Below, piece after piece: positions 10,230 through 18,722 of a stretch of 64,000 bases of DNA. How positions within the stretch are numbered: position 1 is the first letter of the stretch; each line of letters begins with the position of its first letter. The position numbers and the translations under genes were made by a program. The notes beneath the pieces were generated by a model, which had not been told where the DNA came from, made no database searches, and saw nothing but the letters and a program-made list of their open reading frames with translations. The DNA comes from Mycolicibacterium sp. CBMA 247 (GTDB lineage Bacteria; Actinomycetota; Actinomycetes; Mycobacteriales; Mycobacteriaceae), in the NCBI RefSeq assembly GCF_009729095.1, contig NZ_VTGX01000001.1, forward strand, positions 1,364,001-1,428,000, written 5' to 3'.

Positions 10230-10843
10230 GGCATTTCGGACCGCCGGTGGGTGGCCAGGAAGCCATCCACCGCGGCCCGCACGCATGTGGTGTAGTCGAA
10301 TTCCGAGAACGTGCTGAGCTTGCCCAACACGATGGGTCCCAGCAGAAGCGCGGCAGCCTGCGTGCGATCCACATCACCGAGCTCGGCGATTGCCTCGGGG
10401 CTGTCGAAGATCGCTTCGAAGGGCACCGCGTAGTGCTCGGCCACCCGCTCGCGCAACGTCCGCACCTCGGCGCTGTCGCCCGTCCGCCAGGGCAGCTGTT
10501 CCATGTTGCCGCCCAGTGCCAGCCATGACATCGCGGTGACGCTGATCGGCGCCTCGGCGATCGAGTCGGCCTGCGCCTGAACCACGGCGATCAGCCGGTC
10601 ACGCAGCGTGCCTTCCTCCGGCGGCATGGGCGCGGCGGGGATGAGTGCCCGAAATGCCGCTGCCAGCAGGTCATTTCCGCTCGGAAAGTGCCGGTATAAC
10701 GTCGCCCTGGCAACATTGGCCGCCCTGGTGACCGCGTCGACCGTCACCGCGCTCGGCCCTCCTGACCGCAACAGCGAAGTCGCCGCCTCCAGCAGCCGGG
10801 CCCGGGACCGGGCCGGGCGCGGGTCACCGCTTTCGGCAGTCAT
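10214..10843 (-). CDS. TetR family transcriptional regulator
   Basis: A 209-residue TetR-type repressor. The N-terminal helix-turn-helix is typical: ARLLEAATSLLRSGG, then TVDAVTRAANVARATLYRHFPSGNDLL. The C-terminal ligand domain is not recognisable to a named subfamily. It lies between mftG and the P450 gene, convergent to and overlapping the latter. Control of the P450/esterase region is therefore more likely than control of mycofactocin genes, which have MftR. The 93 nt upstream are shared only with the mftG stop. Confidence 0.88.
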   Translation of the reverse strand: MTAESGDPRPARSRARLLEAATSLLRSGGPSAVTVDAVTRAANVARATLYRHFPSGNDLLAAAFRALIPAAPMPPEEGTLRDRLIAVVQAQADSIAEAPISVTAMSWLALGGNMEQLPWRTGDSAEVRTLRERVAEHYAVPFEAIFDSPEAIAELGDVDRTQAAALLLGPIVLGKLSTFSEFDYTTCVRAAVDGFLATHRRSEMPQRSE

Positions 10844-10936
10844 GCGCCGTCACCTCCATAGAACAGACTTACCGTCCCACTCCGAGATTAGTGTTCTCCA
10901 AACTTCATCGACGTCAGAGTGCGCAGCATGTCTGGC

Positions 10937-12355
10937 TCAGGTCGCGAGGAACTCCGCAGCCCGATGACCGATCATGGCAATGGTCGCGTGCGGGCCGCGG
11001 CTGGTGATGGCAGGCATGATCGACCCGTCCACCACCCACAGGTTGCCGATCCCCAGCACCCGGCAGGTCGGGTCGAGCACCGCATCGGCTCCGGTTCCCA
11101 TCGGTGCGGTGCCAGCCAGGTGTTGTGACGTCGACCACGATGCGTCACCGACTTCTGCTGAGTGACTGACCAATTCGCGGGCCAGCTCGGCACCGCGACG
11201 CAGTGCGTCGACATCCTCGGCCACAGTGTCATAGCGGTGCTCGATGAGCGGCGCCACCAGCGGATCCGACGACGCCAGCCGCACCCGGCCGCGCGAGTGC
11301 GGCCGCATCAGCGCGACGCCGAGGTGCGGAAGCTCCGCGGGGTCGTGTCCGGGTCCGTGCACCATGGCGGCGAAGCCGGCCGTGTACGGGCGCACCTCGA
11401 TGCCGTCGGCGGTGGTGAGCACGGCCTCCAACGGCGGCAGATCATGGGTAGGCGTCCAGGAGACCGGAAGCACCCATTCCGGATGGTCCACGGTGTGCAT
11501 TCCGACGGGCAGGCTGGCCACCACCTCGATGCCAAGCGCCTCAAGCTCGGACGGTGGACCGACTCCGGACAGGAGCAACAGGTGCGCCGATCCAATCGCC
11601 CCGGAACACAGAACAATTCGGTCGGCACTGAGAACAGAACCGTCGTCGCATTGCACCCCGACTGCCCGATTCGCGCGGAACAGCACACGATGAACTCGGG
11701 TGTCGGTGACCAGCTCAAGATTCGGCCGGTCCAGTGCGGGTTGAAGATAAGCACCGCCCGGACCAACCCTGTTGCCGCCGTTGATGTTCAGCGGGACCGC
11801 ACCCACCCCGGCCGGCAATGTGGCCCCGGCATCCGACCCATTGAGGTCATCGATCCAGCCGAACCCGGACCGCGTCGCCGCATCGACAAATGATGCTGTG
11901 CAGCCGTCGAATTCGCGCACCCGACGAACCGTGATCGGCCCGTCGTCCCCATGCGGGGAGGTGTCGAAATCCAGGTCGGTCTCGATGGCACGGAAGTGCG
12001 GCAGCACGTCATCCCAGCCCCACCCGGGGACCGCCCAACGGCCGAAGTCCGTGGGTAACCCCCGGCAGAAGTAGCCGCCGTTGACCGCCCCGGAACCACC
12101 CACCACCGATCCGCGGATGAGCTCGGTGTGCCGGGGCGGGCGCTCGGTCAGCACCGACGGATAGTGGCGCACCACCGAGCTGGCCGCCCCGATCGGCAGT
12201 CGCAGGCCGTCGCTGATCTGGGCCGCTACCCGCGGGTCACTCGGTGCCGGACCGGCCTCCACGACGGTGACATTGCAGCCGGCATCACCGGAAAGCCGTT
12301 CAGCCAGAATTGATCCGGCGCTACCGGCGCCGACGATCAGGACGTCAACCCCCAA
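10937..12355 (-). CDS. mftG: Mycofactocin dehydrogenase MftG (GMC family)
   Basis: A 472-residue FAD-dependent GMC oxidoreductase. The N-terminal Rossmann motif is VDVLIVGAGSAGS, the GMC signature is RGSVVGGSGAVNGGYFCRG, and the C-terminal domain ends DGSIMPAITSRGPHATIAMIGHRAAEFL with the conserved active-site histidine region. MftG is reported to reoxidise the reduced cofactor (mycofactocinol) and pass electrons to the respiratory chain. I chose the TTG at 12353-12355, 5 nt after the mftF stop, because the conserved fold begins at once. A longer frame to 12421 would overlap mftF. It is the last gene of the operon. Confidence 0.92.
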   Translation of the reverse strand: MGVDVLIVGAGSAGSILAERLSGDAGCNVTVVEAGPAPSDPRVAAQISDGLRLPIGAASSVVRHYPSVLTERPPRHTELIRGSVVGGSGAVNGGYFCRGLPTDFGRWAVPGWGWDDVLPHFRAIETDLDFDTSPHGDDGPITVRRVREFDGCTASFVDAATRSGFGWIDDLNGSDAGATLPAGVGAVPLNINGGNRVGPGGAYLQPALDRPNLELVTDTRVHRVLFRANRAVGVQCDDGSVLSADRIVLCSGAIGSAHLLLLSGVGPPSELEALGIEVVASLPVGMHTVDHPEWVLPVSWTPTHDLPPLEAVLTTADGIEVRPYTAGFAAMVHGPGHDPAELPHLGVALMRPHSRGRVRLASSDPLVAPLIEHRYDTVAEDVDALRRGAELARELVSHSAEVGDASWSTSQHLAGTAPMGTGADAVLDPTCRVLGIGNLWVVDGSIMPAITSRGPHATIAMIGHRAAEFLAT

Positions 12356-12360
12356 GTCGG

Positions 12361-13773
12361 TTAGCTCCGAAGCTGCGGCTTGAGCGCACCCAGCTGGCGT
12401 TCCCGCACCACTCCGGTCCACAAGCCGAGCCCGTAGGCCAGATCGTCGAGGCGCTTGAGCAGGATGTGGGCCAGCAGGCCGACCGGTTTGGTGTCGTCGT
12501 CGGCATTGCCGCGCCGGGTTGCCCAGTCGACCACGCCGTCAAGCACCGCGGCCACCAGCACCGCATGTCTGGCCCGCCGGAACAACACCGCGGCGATCAG
12601 GGCGACCGGCCAGTAGTGCCGACAGATCGCCGAACACAGTTGCAGAGCCGCCGACCATAACCCGCGCGCGGTCACCGCGGCGACCTCGGTGGGCTCGGTA
12701 TCGACGGCACTGAGCGAACGTGCGATGCGCCGGCCGGTGAAGATCGCGATCACCACGGAACCCAGATATCCGAAACACGACCCCATGGCCAGGAGCAGCC
12801 ACACCATCAGAATCCATCCGGAGATCACCACGGGCGCGGTCTTCCCCGGGTGCCGGACGGTCAACGGTGCGGCCGACGTTCCGTAGAAAGCCTTGCGGTT
12901 GAACCACTCTCGCAAGTCCGTCCGGTGGTCATGCGCCACCAGCGCGATCGGCTCATACCGCAGCCGGGCCCCTGATTCAACCAGGCGCCAGCACAGGTCG
13001 ACGTCCTCACCGGACTGCATGGTCTCGTCGAAGCCGCCCACCGAGGCCAACGCCGACCGCCGGCAGATGATGGCCGCACTCGGCACATAGGACACCGAGC
13101 CGTACGGCACCACCGGCGCCTCGCGTACCCCGAGGTCCAACGACGACCGCACGGCCTCGTACCGTGCGACCACATTGTCGGCGGTGTGCAGCCCGACGAT
13201 GCGGGGTGCCACCAGCGCCACGGCCGGATCGCAGAAGTGACCGAGCAATGCTTCCAACCAGCCGCGGCGCGGCACCACATCGGAGTCCAGGAACGCCACG
13301 AAGTCGGTCTCACACGCGGCCAGGCCGGTGTTGCGGGCGGCCGCCGGACCGTTGCTGCGGAGGTGCCGGAGCACCTGCACGTCGCAGTGCATCCCGGCGA
13401 ACTCCGATTGCGCCACCGGCACTGCCGAGCCGTCGTCGACCACGATCACCCGCAGGTCGCGCAGCGTTGCGATCAATCGGTGCAGGCCGGATACGTTGTC
13501 GCGCACCGGGATAATGACGGTCACGTCGTGATGCGACGGTCCGCTGGGCGGCCGGGGATGGGCCACCGTGGCGTCGAGCAAAGTCCGCGCCAGTTGCGCA
13601 CTCTGCGCATCATGCACTTCCAGACGGCCCCCGTTGAGCATGGTCTGAGCCGTCGGCGCCAGCCGCAGCAACCGGGTCGGCGACCCGCCGAGTAGGGCCG
13701 CACCGGCCCCGAGCACCTTGACGCGGCGATCCACCTGCACGGCAAAACCGTCGGGCAGCCTCGGTCCGGTCAT
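12361..13773 (-). CDS. mftF: Mycofactocin glycosyltransferase MftF
   Basis: A 470-residue GT2-type glycosyltransferase. The first 90 or so residues form an N-terminal region preceding the catalytic domain. The catalytic domain opens with [21 protein letters not shown] and has [25 protein letters not shown] (DXD-like) and the [19 protein letters not shown] acceptor/base motif. Hydrophobic segments toward the C-terminus ([17 protein letters not shown] and the IAAVLF/VLVAAVL region) suggest membrane association. MftF adds a beta-1,4-glucose chain to premycofactocin. The ATG at 13773 overlaps the mftE stop by 4 nt, which rules out the longer upstream frame. Confidence 0.94.
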   Translation of the reverse strand: MTGPRLPDGFAVQVDRRVKVLGAGAALLGGSPTRLLRLAPTAQTMLNGGRLEVHDAQSAQLARTLLDATVAHPRPPSGPSHHDVTVIIPVRDNVSGLHRLIATLRDLRVIVVDDGSAVPVAQSEFAGMHCDVQVLRHLRSNGPAAARNTGLAACETDFVAFLDSDVVPRRGWLEALLGHFCDPAVALVAPRIVGLHTADNVVARYEAVRSSLDLGVREAPVVPYGSVSYVPSAAIICRRSALASVGGFDETMQSGEDVDLCWRLVESGARLRYEPIALVAHDHRTDLREWFNRKAFYGTSAAPLTVRHPGKTAPVVISGWILMVWLLLAMGSCFGYLGSVVIAIFTGRRIARSLSAVDTEPTEVAAVTARGLWSAALQLCSAICRHYWPVALIAAVLFRRARHAVLVAAVLDGVVDWATRRGNADDDTKPVGLLAHILLKRLDDLAYGLGLWTGVVRERQLGALKPQLRS

Positions 13774-14513
13774 AGCAGCAATCCGTTCCGGTCCGGTTGC
13801 CACCGTCGCATCCGACCGGCACACCCGTCGACCATCTCAGCAAAGATACGCTCCCCATCGGCGGTAGTGGCGGTTGTCGGGTCACCGAGTACCCCGAGTT
13901 CGCTGACCGCAGCGATCCCGCCAGTGCGCATCGCCGGCATGAGCTCCGCCAGCGGGGCGGTGTTCCCCGGAGCCAGGTCAGCAGAGGCGACATCGCCGGG
14001 CGAAATATGTAGCAATACAGATGTTTCGGTATGCCCCGCGTGCGCATCGGCGTCCGCGGCGATGCACGGGACCCAGCCAACATCGCGGCCCTCGTGGCGC
14101 AGCAGGGCCACCGCGGCAGCCAGCGCCTCCACATTCCCCCCGTGACCATTGACGAAGACCAGTCTCGACGCCCAGCTGGACGCGGACCGCCCGTACTCGA
14201 CCAGCAACAATCGCAAGGCGGCGGTGCCGATCGACACCGTGCCGGGGAACCCCTCGTGCTCGCCGCTGGCGCCGTAACAGACCGGCGGCGCGACCGCCCA
14301 GTCCCCCGCGGGCGCACCATCGAGGTGCCCGAGAACCGCGTGGGCAACGGCGGTGGCGATGCGGGTGTCGGTGTCCAGGGGCAGGTGCGGGCCATGTTGC
14401 TCGGTAGAGCCCACCGGGATGATCAACATTGGCGACATGCTGCGTAGCTGTTTCGACGTTGAGTTCCCGAGCCCGCTGGGGAAAGCCACGTGCCGATCGT
14501 AGGCCGAATTCAC
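13770..14513 (-). CDS. mftE: Mycofactocin peptidase MftE (creatininase family)
   Basis: A 247-residue creatininase-family metallohydrolase that cleaves the modified C-terminal dipeptide from the MftA precursor. Metal-binding motifs are visible as [25 protein letters not shown] and the AHAGHTETS region with its conserved His and Glu. It starts at a GTG (14511-14513). Unlike its neighbours it is preceded by a 133-nt gap after mftD, so mftEFG may have an additional promoter; see the CAATTGT motif finding. Confidence 0.94.
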   Translation of the reverse strand: MNSAYDRHVAFPSGLGNSTSKQLRSMSPMLIIPVGSTEQHGPHLPLDTDTRIATAVAHAVLGHLDGAPAGDWAVAPPVCYGASGEHEGFPGTVSIGTAALRLLLVEYGRSASSWASRLVFVNGHGGNVEALAAAVALLRHEGRDVGWVPCIAADADAHAGHTETSVLLHISPGDVASADLAPGNTAPLAELMPAMRTGGIAAVSELGVLGDPTTATTADGERIFAEMVDGCAGRMRRWQPDRNGLLL

Positions 14514-14646
14514 CTAGTGTGCGCCAATTGTTGGAGCACGAGCAGCAATTGATTTGCCTTAGCTTTCCCGGCGGCGGCCGCGAGTATCACGTACGTCTCT
14601 TCCGCCACCCCCGTCACGCTGCACCTCAGGGTGAAGGTAAGCCCCG

Positions 14647-15837
14647 TCAGGATTCGGCGCGCGGAACGCCGAGGGTACGGGTGAAGCCCTCCGGAACCAG
14701 GATGTCATCGGGCGTCAGGTCGTGGATCGAGGACTTGCCCAACCCGCGCAGCGCGGAGTCGATGCCACCGCTGAGGATGTCCAGCACATTCTCGACGCCT
14801 GCCTGCCCGTTGGCGGCAAGGCCCCACAGGTAGGCACGACCGATCATCACGGCCCGGGCGCCCAGCGCCACGGCCTTGACGACATCGCTGCCTCGGCGGA
14901 TCCCGCCGTCCAGCAAAACCTCCACCTGGTCACCCACCGCATCGGCGATGGCGGGCAGGCAGCGGATCGACGCCGGAGTGCCGTCCAGGTTGTTACCGCC
15001 GTGATTGGACACCGTGATCGCCGAAACACCCGCGTCCACGGCACGTTTGGCGTCGTCGACGCGCACCATGCCCTTCAGCAGGAACGGGCCGCCCCACTGC
15101 TCACGCAACCAGGCGATGTCCTCCCAGGTCGGCGGCGGGGTACCCATCCACTGCCCATAGGCCTCGAAGAACGTCGGCCCAGGCTCGCCGCGGCGGCCCT
15201 GGTTGGGCACCCGCAGCTCCGGCGGACGCAGGTGCTTACCGAAGCTCCACAGCCAGCGCGGTTTGGTGAGCACCTCCGGGGACATCCGCAACATGGTGCG
15301 CAGGTCCATTCGCTCCGGGATCTTCGGGCTACCCCAATCCCGGCCGTGGCTGAAGCTCCAGTCGGTCGTCGCGATGAGGCCGACGGCGCCGGCATCCTTG
15401 GCGCGCTGCACCCGCTCGGCAATCTCGTCGCGAGATCCGAGCCAGTAGATCTGGAAGAAGATCTTGTCGTTGACGGCGGTGACTTCCTCCATCGGCTTGC
15501 TGGCGAACGACGACAGGCCCATCGCCGTGCCGCGCGCCGCCGCGGCCCGGGCCACGGCCACCTCGCCGTCGGGGTCAACCGCCTGAACGCCGGTCGGCGA
15601 GATGATGACGGGCATCGAAATGTCTTGACCCATCACGGTTGTCGACATATCACGCTTCTCGGTGGCACCTACGACGTGCGGCGCGAAGCCGAGCTCGGCG
15701 AACGACTCCACGTTGTCGGAGACCGTCACGCCTTTTTCGCTGGCAGAGATCAGCGACGAATAGGCGGACTTGGGGAGCCGCTTCTTCGCTCGCTGCTGGG
15801 CGATGGCGACGGTCTCGAACCAGGTGTCACGAGCCAT
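14647..15837 (-). CDS. mftD: Mycofactocin FMN oxidase MftD
   Basis: A 396-residue FMN-dependent enzyme of the L-lactate dehydrogenase/alpha-hydroxyacid oxidase family. It converts the released AHDP intermediate to premycofactocin by oxidative deamination. Conserved parts are the DISMPVIISPTGVQ substrate/FMN segment, the catalytic histidine block VSNHGGNNLDGTPASIRCLP, and the phosphate-binding LLDGGIRRGSDVVKAVALGARAVMIGR barrel end. Length is normal. It starts 4 nt after the mftC stop. Confidence 0.95.
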   Translation of the reverse strand: MARDTWFETVAIAQQRAKKRLPKSAYSSLISASEKGVTVSDNVESFAELGFAPHVVGATEKRDMSTTVMGQDISMPVIISPTGVQAVDPDGEVAVARAAAARGTAMGLSSFASKPMEEVTAVNDKIFFQIYWLGSRDEIAERVQRAKDAGAVGLIATTDWSFSHGRDWGSPKIPERMDLRTMLRMSPEVLTKPRWLWSFGKHLRPPELRVPNQGRRGEPGPTFFEAYGQWMGTPPPTWEDIAWLREQWGGPFLLKGMVRVDDAKRAVDAGVSAITVSNHGGNNLDGTPASIRCLPAIADAVGDQVEVLLDGGIRRGSDVVKAVALGARAVMIGRAYLWGLAANGQAGVENVLDILSGGIDSALRGLGKSSIHDLTPDDILVPEGFTRTLGVPRAES

Positions 15838-15841
15838 GGAT

Positions 15842-17038
15842 TTACACCGGACTTTCGTTACAGATTCGGGCGGGCGGCTTGGTCAGCAACTTCAGTGCCA
15901 CCGGGCCCTGCTTGGTGCCGCGGGAGTGATCGCCGCTGGGCTTGGGTTTGATGCGTTCGGCCGCCAGGGCCGGTTCACCCCAGCCCTCGACGCACTCAGG
16001 ATCCGGCCCGTCCATCGGCAGACCGGTGAAGAACTTGGCTGCCATGCAGCCGCCGCGGCAGGCGTCGTAGTGCCCGCAGCCACTGCAGGCGCCGGCCGAC
16101 TGCGGCTCGCGCAGCTCGCGGAAGAGCGTGGAGTTCTGCCAGACGTTCTGAAACCCGTTATCTTCCAGGATGTTTCCGGCGAGGAACTTGTCGTGGATGG
16201 CGAACGGGCAGGCGTAAACGTCGCCCACCGGGTCGATCAGGCACACCACCCGGCCGGCCCCGCACAGGTTCAGCCCGGCCAGCGCGCCGGGCTCACCCAG
16301 CCCGGACAGGTGGAAGAACGAGTCACCGGTGAGCACCCGCTCGCCGTGGGCGACCAGCCAGTTGTACAGCTGGCGCTGCTGGTCCGGGGTCGGGTGCAGT
16401 TCGTCCCAGACGTCGGCACCGCGGCCGGACGGACGCAGCCGGGTGATCCGCAGCGTGGCACCGTAATTGTCGGCCAGCGCCTTGAACTCGTCGAGCTGGT
16501 CGACATTGTGCCGGGTGACCACCACCGAGATCTTGGCATCGGAAAAGCCTGCGGCAGCAAGGTTTTCCAGCGCGCGCACGGCCATGTCGAATGAGCCCTT
16601 GCCGCGCACCGCGTCGTTGACCTCGGCGTTCGCGCCGTCCAGGGAGATCTGCACGTCGACGTAATCGCTGGCGGCCAGTTTCGCGGCCACCTCGGGCGTG
16701 ATGCGAACTCCGTTGGTGGAGAACTTGACCCCGACGTGATGCTCGGTCGCGTAATCGACCAGTTCCCAGAAGTCCGGGCGCACAGTGGGTTCGCCGCCGC
16801 CGATGTTCACGTAGAACACCTGCATGCGTTCCAGCTCGTCGATGATGTCCTTGCACTGCTCGGTGGACAGCTCGCGCGGATCGCGCTTACCCGAGGAGGA
16901 CAGGCAGTGCACGCACGCCAGGTTGCAGGCGTAGGTGAGCTCCCAGGTCAGGCAGATCGGGGCATCGAGTCCGCGTTCGAACTGATCGACGAGCCTTGGA
17001 ACGGGCGTGTGTACGGGCGCGGGCGCAACAGAAGTCAT
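15842..17038 (-). CDS. mftC: Mycofactocin radical SAM maturase MftC
   Basis: A 398-residue radical SAM enzyme. The cluster motif CNLACVHC (Cx3Cx2C) is near residue 40, with a GGGEPTVRPDFW SAM-binding segment after it. A C-terminal SPASM/Twitch-type region carries further cysteines in CGAGRVVCLIDPVGDVYAC and CSGCGHYDACRGGC for auxiliary Fe-S clusters. MftC oxidatively decarboxylates the C-terminal Tyr of MftA and then forms the Val-Tyr crosslink. The ATG at 17036-17038 shares a nucleotide with the mftB stop, which fixes the start; the extra upstream residues of the open frame come from mftB in another frame. Confidence 0.96.
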   Translation of the reverse strand: MTSVAPAPVHTPVPRLVDQFERGLDAPICLTWELTYACNLACVHCLSSSGKRDPRELSTEQCKDIIDELERMQVFYVNIGGGEPTVRPDFWELVDYATEHHVGVKFSTNGVRITPEVAAKLAASDYVDVQISLDGANAEVNDAVRGKGSFDMAVRALENLAAAGFSDAKISVVVTRHNVDQLDEFKALADNYGATLRITRLRPSGRGADVWDELHPTPDQQRQLYNWLVAHGERVLTGDSFFHLSGLGEPGALAGLNLCGAGRVVCLIDPVGDVYACPFAIHDKFLAGNILEDNGFQNVWQNSTLFRELREPQSAGACSGCGHYDACRGGCMAAKFFTGLPMDGPDPECVEGWGEPALAAERIKPKPSGDHSRGTKQGPVALKLLTKPPARICNESPV

Positions 17039-17349
17039 TAGGAATTCCCGGGGATGAGCATCTTCGAGGACACCAGCACGCTCAGCGCGTGCAGGTAGGG
17101 GCCTTGGTCGGAATCCGCGATGCCGACCGCGCGGCACGCGGACCGGGCGTCGGGGTGATCAGCCAGGGAGTTGACCACCTCGACGACCGTCCGGTTCTTC
17201 AGAAACGACAGCTTGCGGGTTCCGAAGTGATACAGCAGGGCACCGAACGGCTCCGGCCGCACCGCCACCTGGTGGTGCAACCGCCAGCTGACATCCGGGT
17301 CGAATACGACGCCAATGCGCCCGGCCGTGTCGGCAACCTGTGTGGACAC
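17038..17349 (-). CDS. mftB: Mycofactocin chaperone MftB (RRE)
   Basis: A 103-residue PqqD-like RiPP recognition element that binds the MftA leader and presents it to MftC. It starts at the GTG 17347-17349, 2 nt after the mftA stop. The sequence DPDVSWRLHHQVAVRPEPFGALLYHFGTRKLSFLKNRTVVEVV matches the winged-helix RRE fold as described for MftB. A frame stays open far upstream through mftA, the intergenic region and mftR; this is an artefact. Confidence 0.94.
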   Translation of the reverse strand: MSTQVADTAGRIGVVFDPDVSWRLHHQVAVRPEPFGALLYHFGTRKLSFLKNRTVVEVVNSLADHPDARSACRAVGIADSDQGPYLHALSVLVSSKMLIPGNS

Positions 17350-17351
17350 CG

Positions 17352-17447
17352 TCAGTAAACCCCGCACATACCGTCGATCGAGACCTCTTCGACGAGCGTC
17401 TCGGTGACGAGCTGGGTTTCGGTTTCGGCCTGCGGGTTCTGATCCAT
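17352..17447 (-). CDS. mftA: Mycofactocin precursor peptide MftA
   Basis: A 31-residue RiPP precursor read directly from the minus strand: ATG at 17445-17447, TGA at 17352-17354. It starts [13 protein letters not shown], contains an acidic leader (TETLVEEVS) and ends in the invariant core IDGMCGVY, whose last Val-Tyr pair becomes the cofactor. An AAAGGTG ribosome binding site precedes it. It is the first gene of mftABCDEFG and is divergent from mftR across 94 bp. Confidence 0.97.
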   Translation of the reverse strand: MDQNPQAETETQLVTETLVEEVSIDGMCGVY

Positions 17448-17480
17448 GAATCGCACCTTTCTTACACACTGTGGGTCTCG

Positions 17481-17488
17481 ACAATTGT
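17481..17488. promoter_or_regulatory. Candidate MftR operator core in the mftA-mftR gap
   Basis: ACAATTGT, an 8-bp perfect palindrome near the middle of the 94-bp divergent region. It is flanked by GGTC on the left and GACC on the right at unequal distances. The same 7-mer CAATTGT occurs at 14525-14531 upstream of mftE. MftR is known to repress the mft operon and respond to acyl-CoAs, but this exact site is my inference. Confidence 0.4.
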
Positions 17489-17541
17489 GACCTGAGTCGC
17501 AAGAATATGGCATCGAGTGCACAAATGGAAGGGCGGGTTAT

Positions 17542-18150
17542 ATGCGACAGGTATCCGGGCCCCGCGTCGGTCGGCGCCCGTCCACCACGCAGGACCACAT
17601 CACCGAGGTCGCCCTGGCTCTCTTCGCCACCCGCGGCTTCGACGAGGTCAGTGTCGACGACGTGGCCAAGGCGGCCGGCATCGCGCGACGCACGCTGTTC
17701 CGCTACTACGCCTCCAAGAGCGCCATCCCGTGGGGCGACTTCGACGCCCACCTGCAACACCTGCGCGAACTGCTCACGTCTCTGAGCACCGAGATCTCCC
17801 TGGCCGAGGCGCTGCACGACGCGCTGCTGTCGTTCAACACCTACGACGCCCAGGAGATGGCCCAACACCGCCAGCGCATGCGCGTGATCCTGGAAACCGC
17901 TGAACTGCAGGCATATTCGATGACGATGTACGCCGGTTGGCGTGAGGTCATCGCGGTATACGTGGCACAGCGGATCGGCGCCGCACCCGAGGATCTGATG
18001 CCGCAGACAGTCGGGTGGCTGATGCTCGGCGTCGCGCTGTCAGCCTATGAACACTGGCTTGCCGATGAGTCGGTCTCACTGTCGGACGCCATCACCCAAG
18101 CCTTCGAGGTGGCCAGGCCCGGACTGGAAGCCCTCGCCGAACCCCGCTGA
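17542..18150 (+). CDS. mftR: Mycofactocin system transcriptional regulator MftR
   Basis: A 202-residue TetR-family repressor divergent from mftA. The N-terminal HTH is [40 protein letters not shown], followed by the [18 protein letters not shown] segment shared by MftR proteins. In M. smegmatis MftR represses the mft operon and is released by long-chain acyl-CoAs. Gene position, orientation and HTH sequence agree. The next gene, a sigma factor, follows after only 32 nt on the same strand, so MftR, sigma factor and VOC protein may share a transcript. Confidence 0.93.
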   Translation: MRQVSGPRVGRRPSTTQDHITEVALALFATRGFDEVSVDDVAKAAGIARRTLFRYYASKSAIPWGDFDAHLQHLRELLTSLSTEISLAEALHDALLSFNTYDAQEMAQHRQRMRVILETAELQAYSMTMYAGWREVIAVYVAQRIGAAPEDLMPQTVGWLMLGVALSAYEHWLADESVSLSDAITQAFEVARPGLEALAEPR

Positions 18151-18182
18151 AAAAAATATTCGCGACACCCCGTCGGAGTTTG

Positions 18183-18722
18183 GTGTCAGACAGCGACGAT
18201 AAGGATGTGAGCACCGAAACAGACGCTCCGCGGGTACTGCTGAGGTGCTACGACGAGGCCCTGCCAGCGGTGTACGGCTACTTCGTACGACGCTGCGGTG
18301 ACCGCGGAACCGCCGAGGACCTGACGTCGGAGACGTTCCTGGCCGCAATGGACGCGGCTCGAAGACCGTCCCCGCCGTCGATCACGGTGCCCTGGTTGAT
18401 CGGGGTGGCCAGGCACAAACTCGCCGACCATTACCGCCGCCGTCACGACAGGTTCACCGTGCCGGTGGCCGAACTGCCCGAGCCGGTGGAGCCCGCCGAC
18501 GACTGGGACGCCGAACTGGATCGGATTGTCGCCGAAGTGGTTCTGGCCCGACTACCCGAGCATCACCGCACCGTACTTGCCCTGCGCTACCTCGACGACT
18601 GCTCGGTAGGTGAATGCGCCGAGTTGATCGGCCGCACGGTGCACGCCACCGAGGCCCTGCTGGTGAGGGCCCGCCGCGCATTCAGAGCCCAGTACCCGAC
18701 CCGGGAGGGAGGGACGTCGTGA
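18183..18722 (+). CDS. ECF-type RNA polymerase sigma factor
   Basis: A 179-residue extracytoplasmic-function sigma factor. Region 2 is seen as YGYFVRRCGDRGTAEDLTSETFLAAM with the following WLIGVARHKLADHYRR helix. Region 4 is LPEHHRTVLALRYLDDCSVGECAELIGRTVHATEALLVRARRAFR. I chose the GTG at 18183 with GGAG 4 nt upstream; a TTG at 18180 and a GTG at 18207 are possible. Its stop overlaps the GTG of the VOC gene (GTGA), implying translational coupling. There is no classic zinc-finger anti-sigma gene; the VOC protein takes that position. Confidence 0.85.
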   Translation: MSDSDDKDVSTETDAPRVLLRCYDEALPAVYGYFVRRCGDRGTAEDLTSETFLAAMDAARRPSPPSITVPWLIGVARHKLADHYRRRHDRFTVPVAELPEPVEPADDWDAELDRIVAEVVLARLPEHHRTVLALRYLDDCSVGECAELIGRTVHATEALLVRARRAFRAQYPTREGGTS

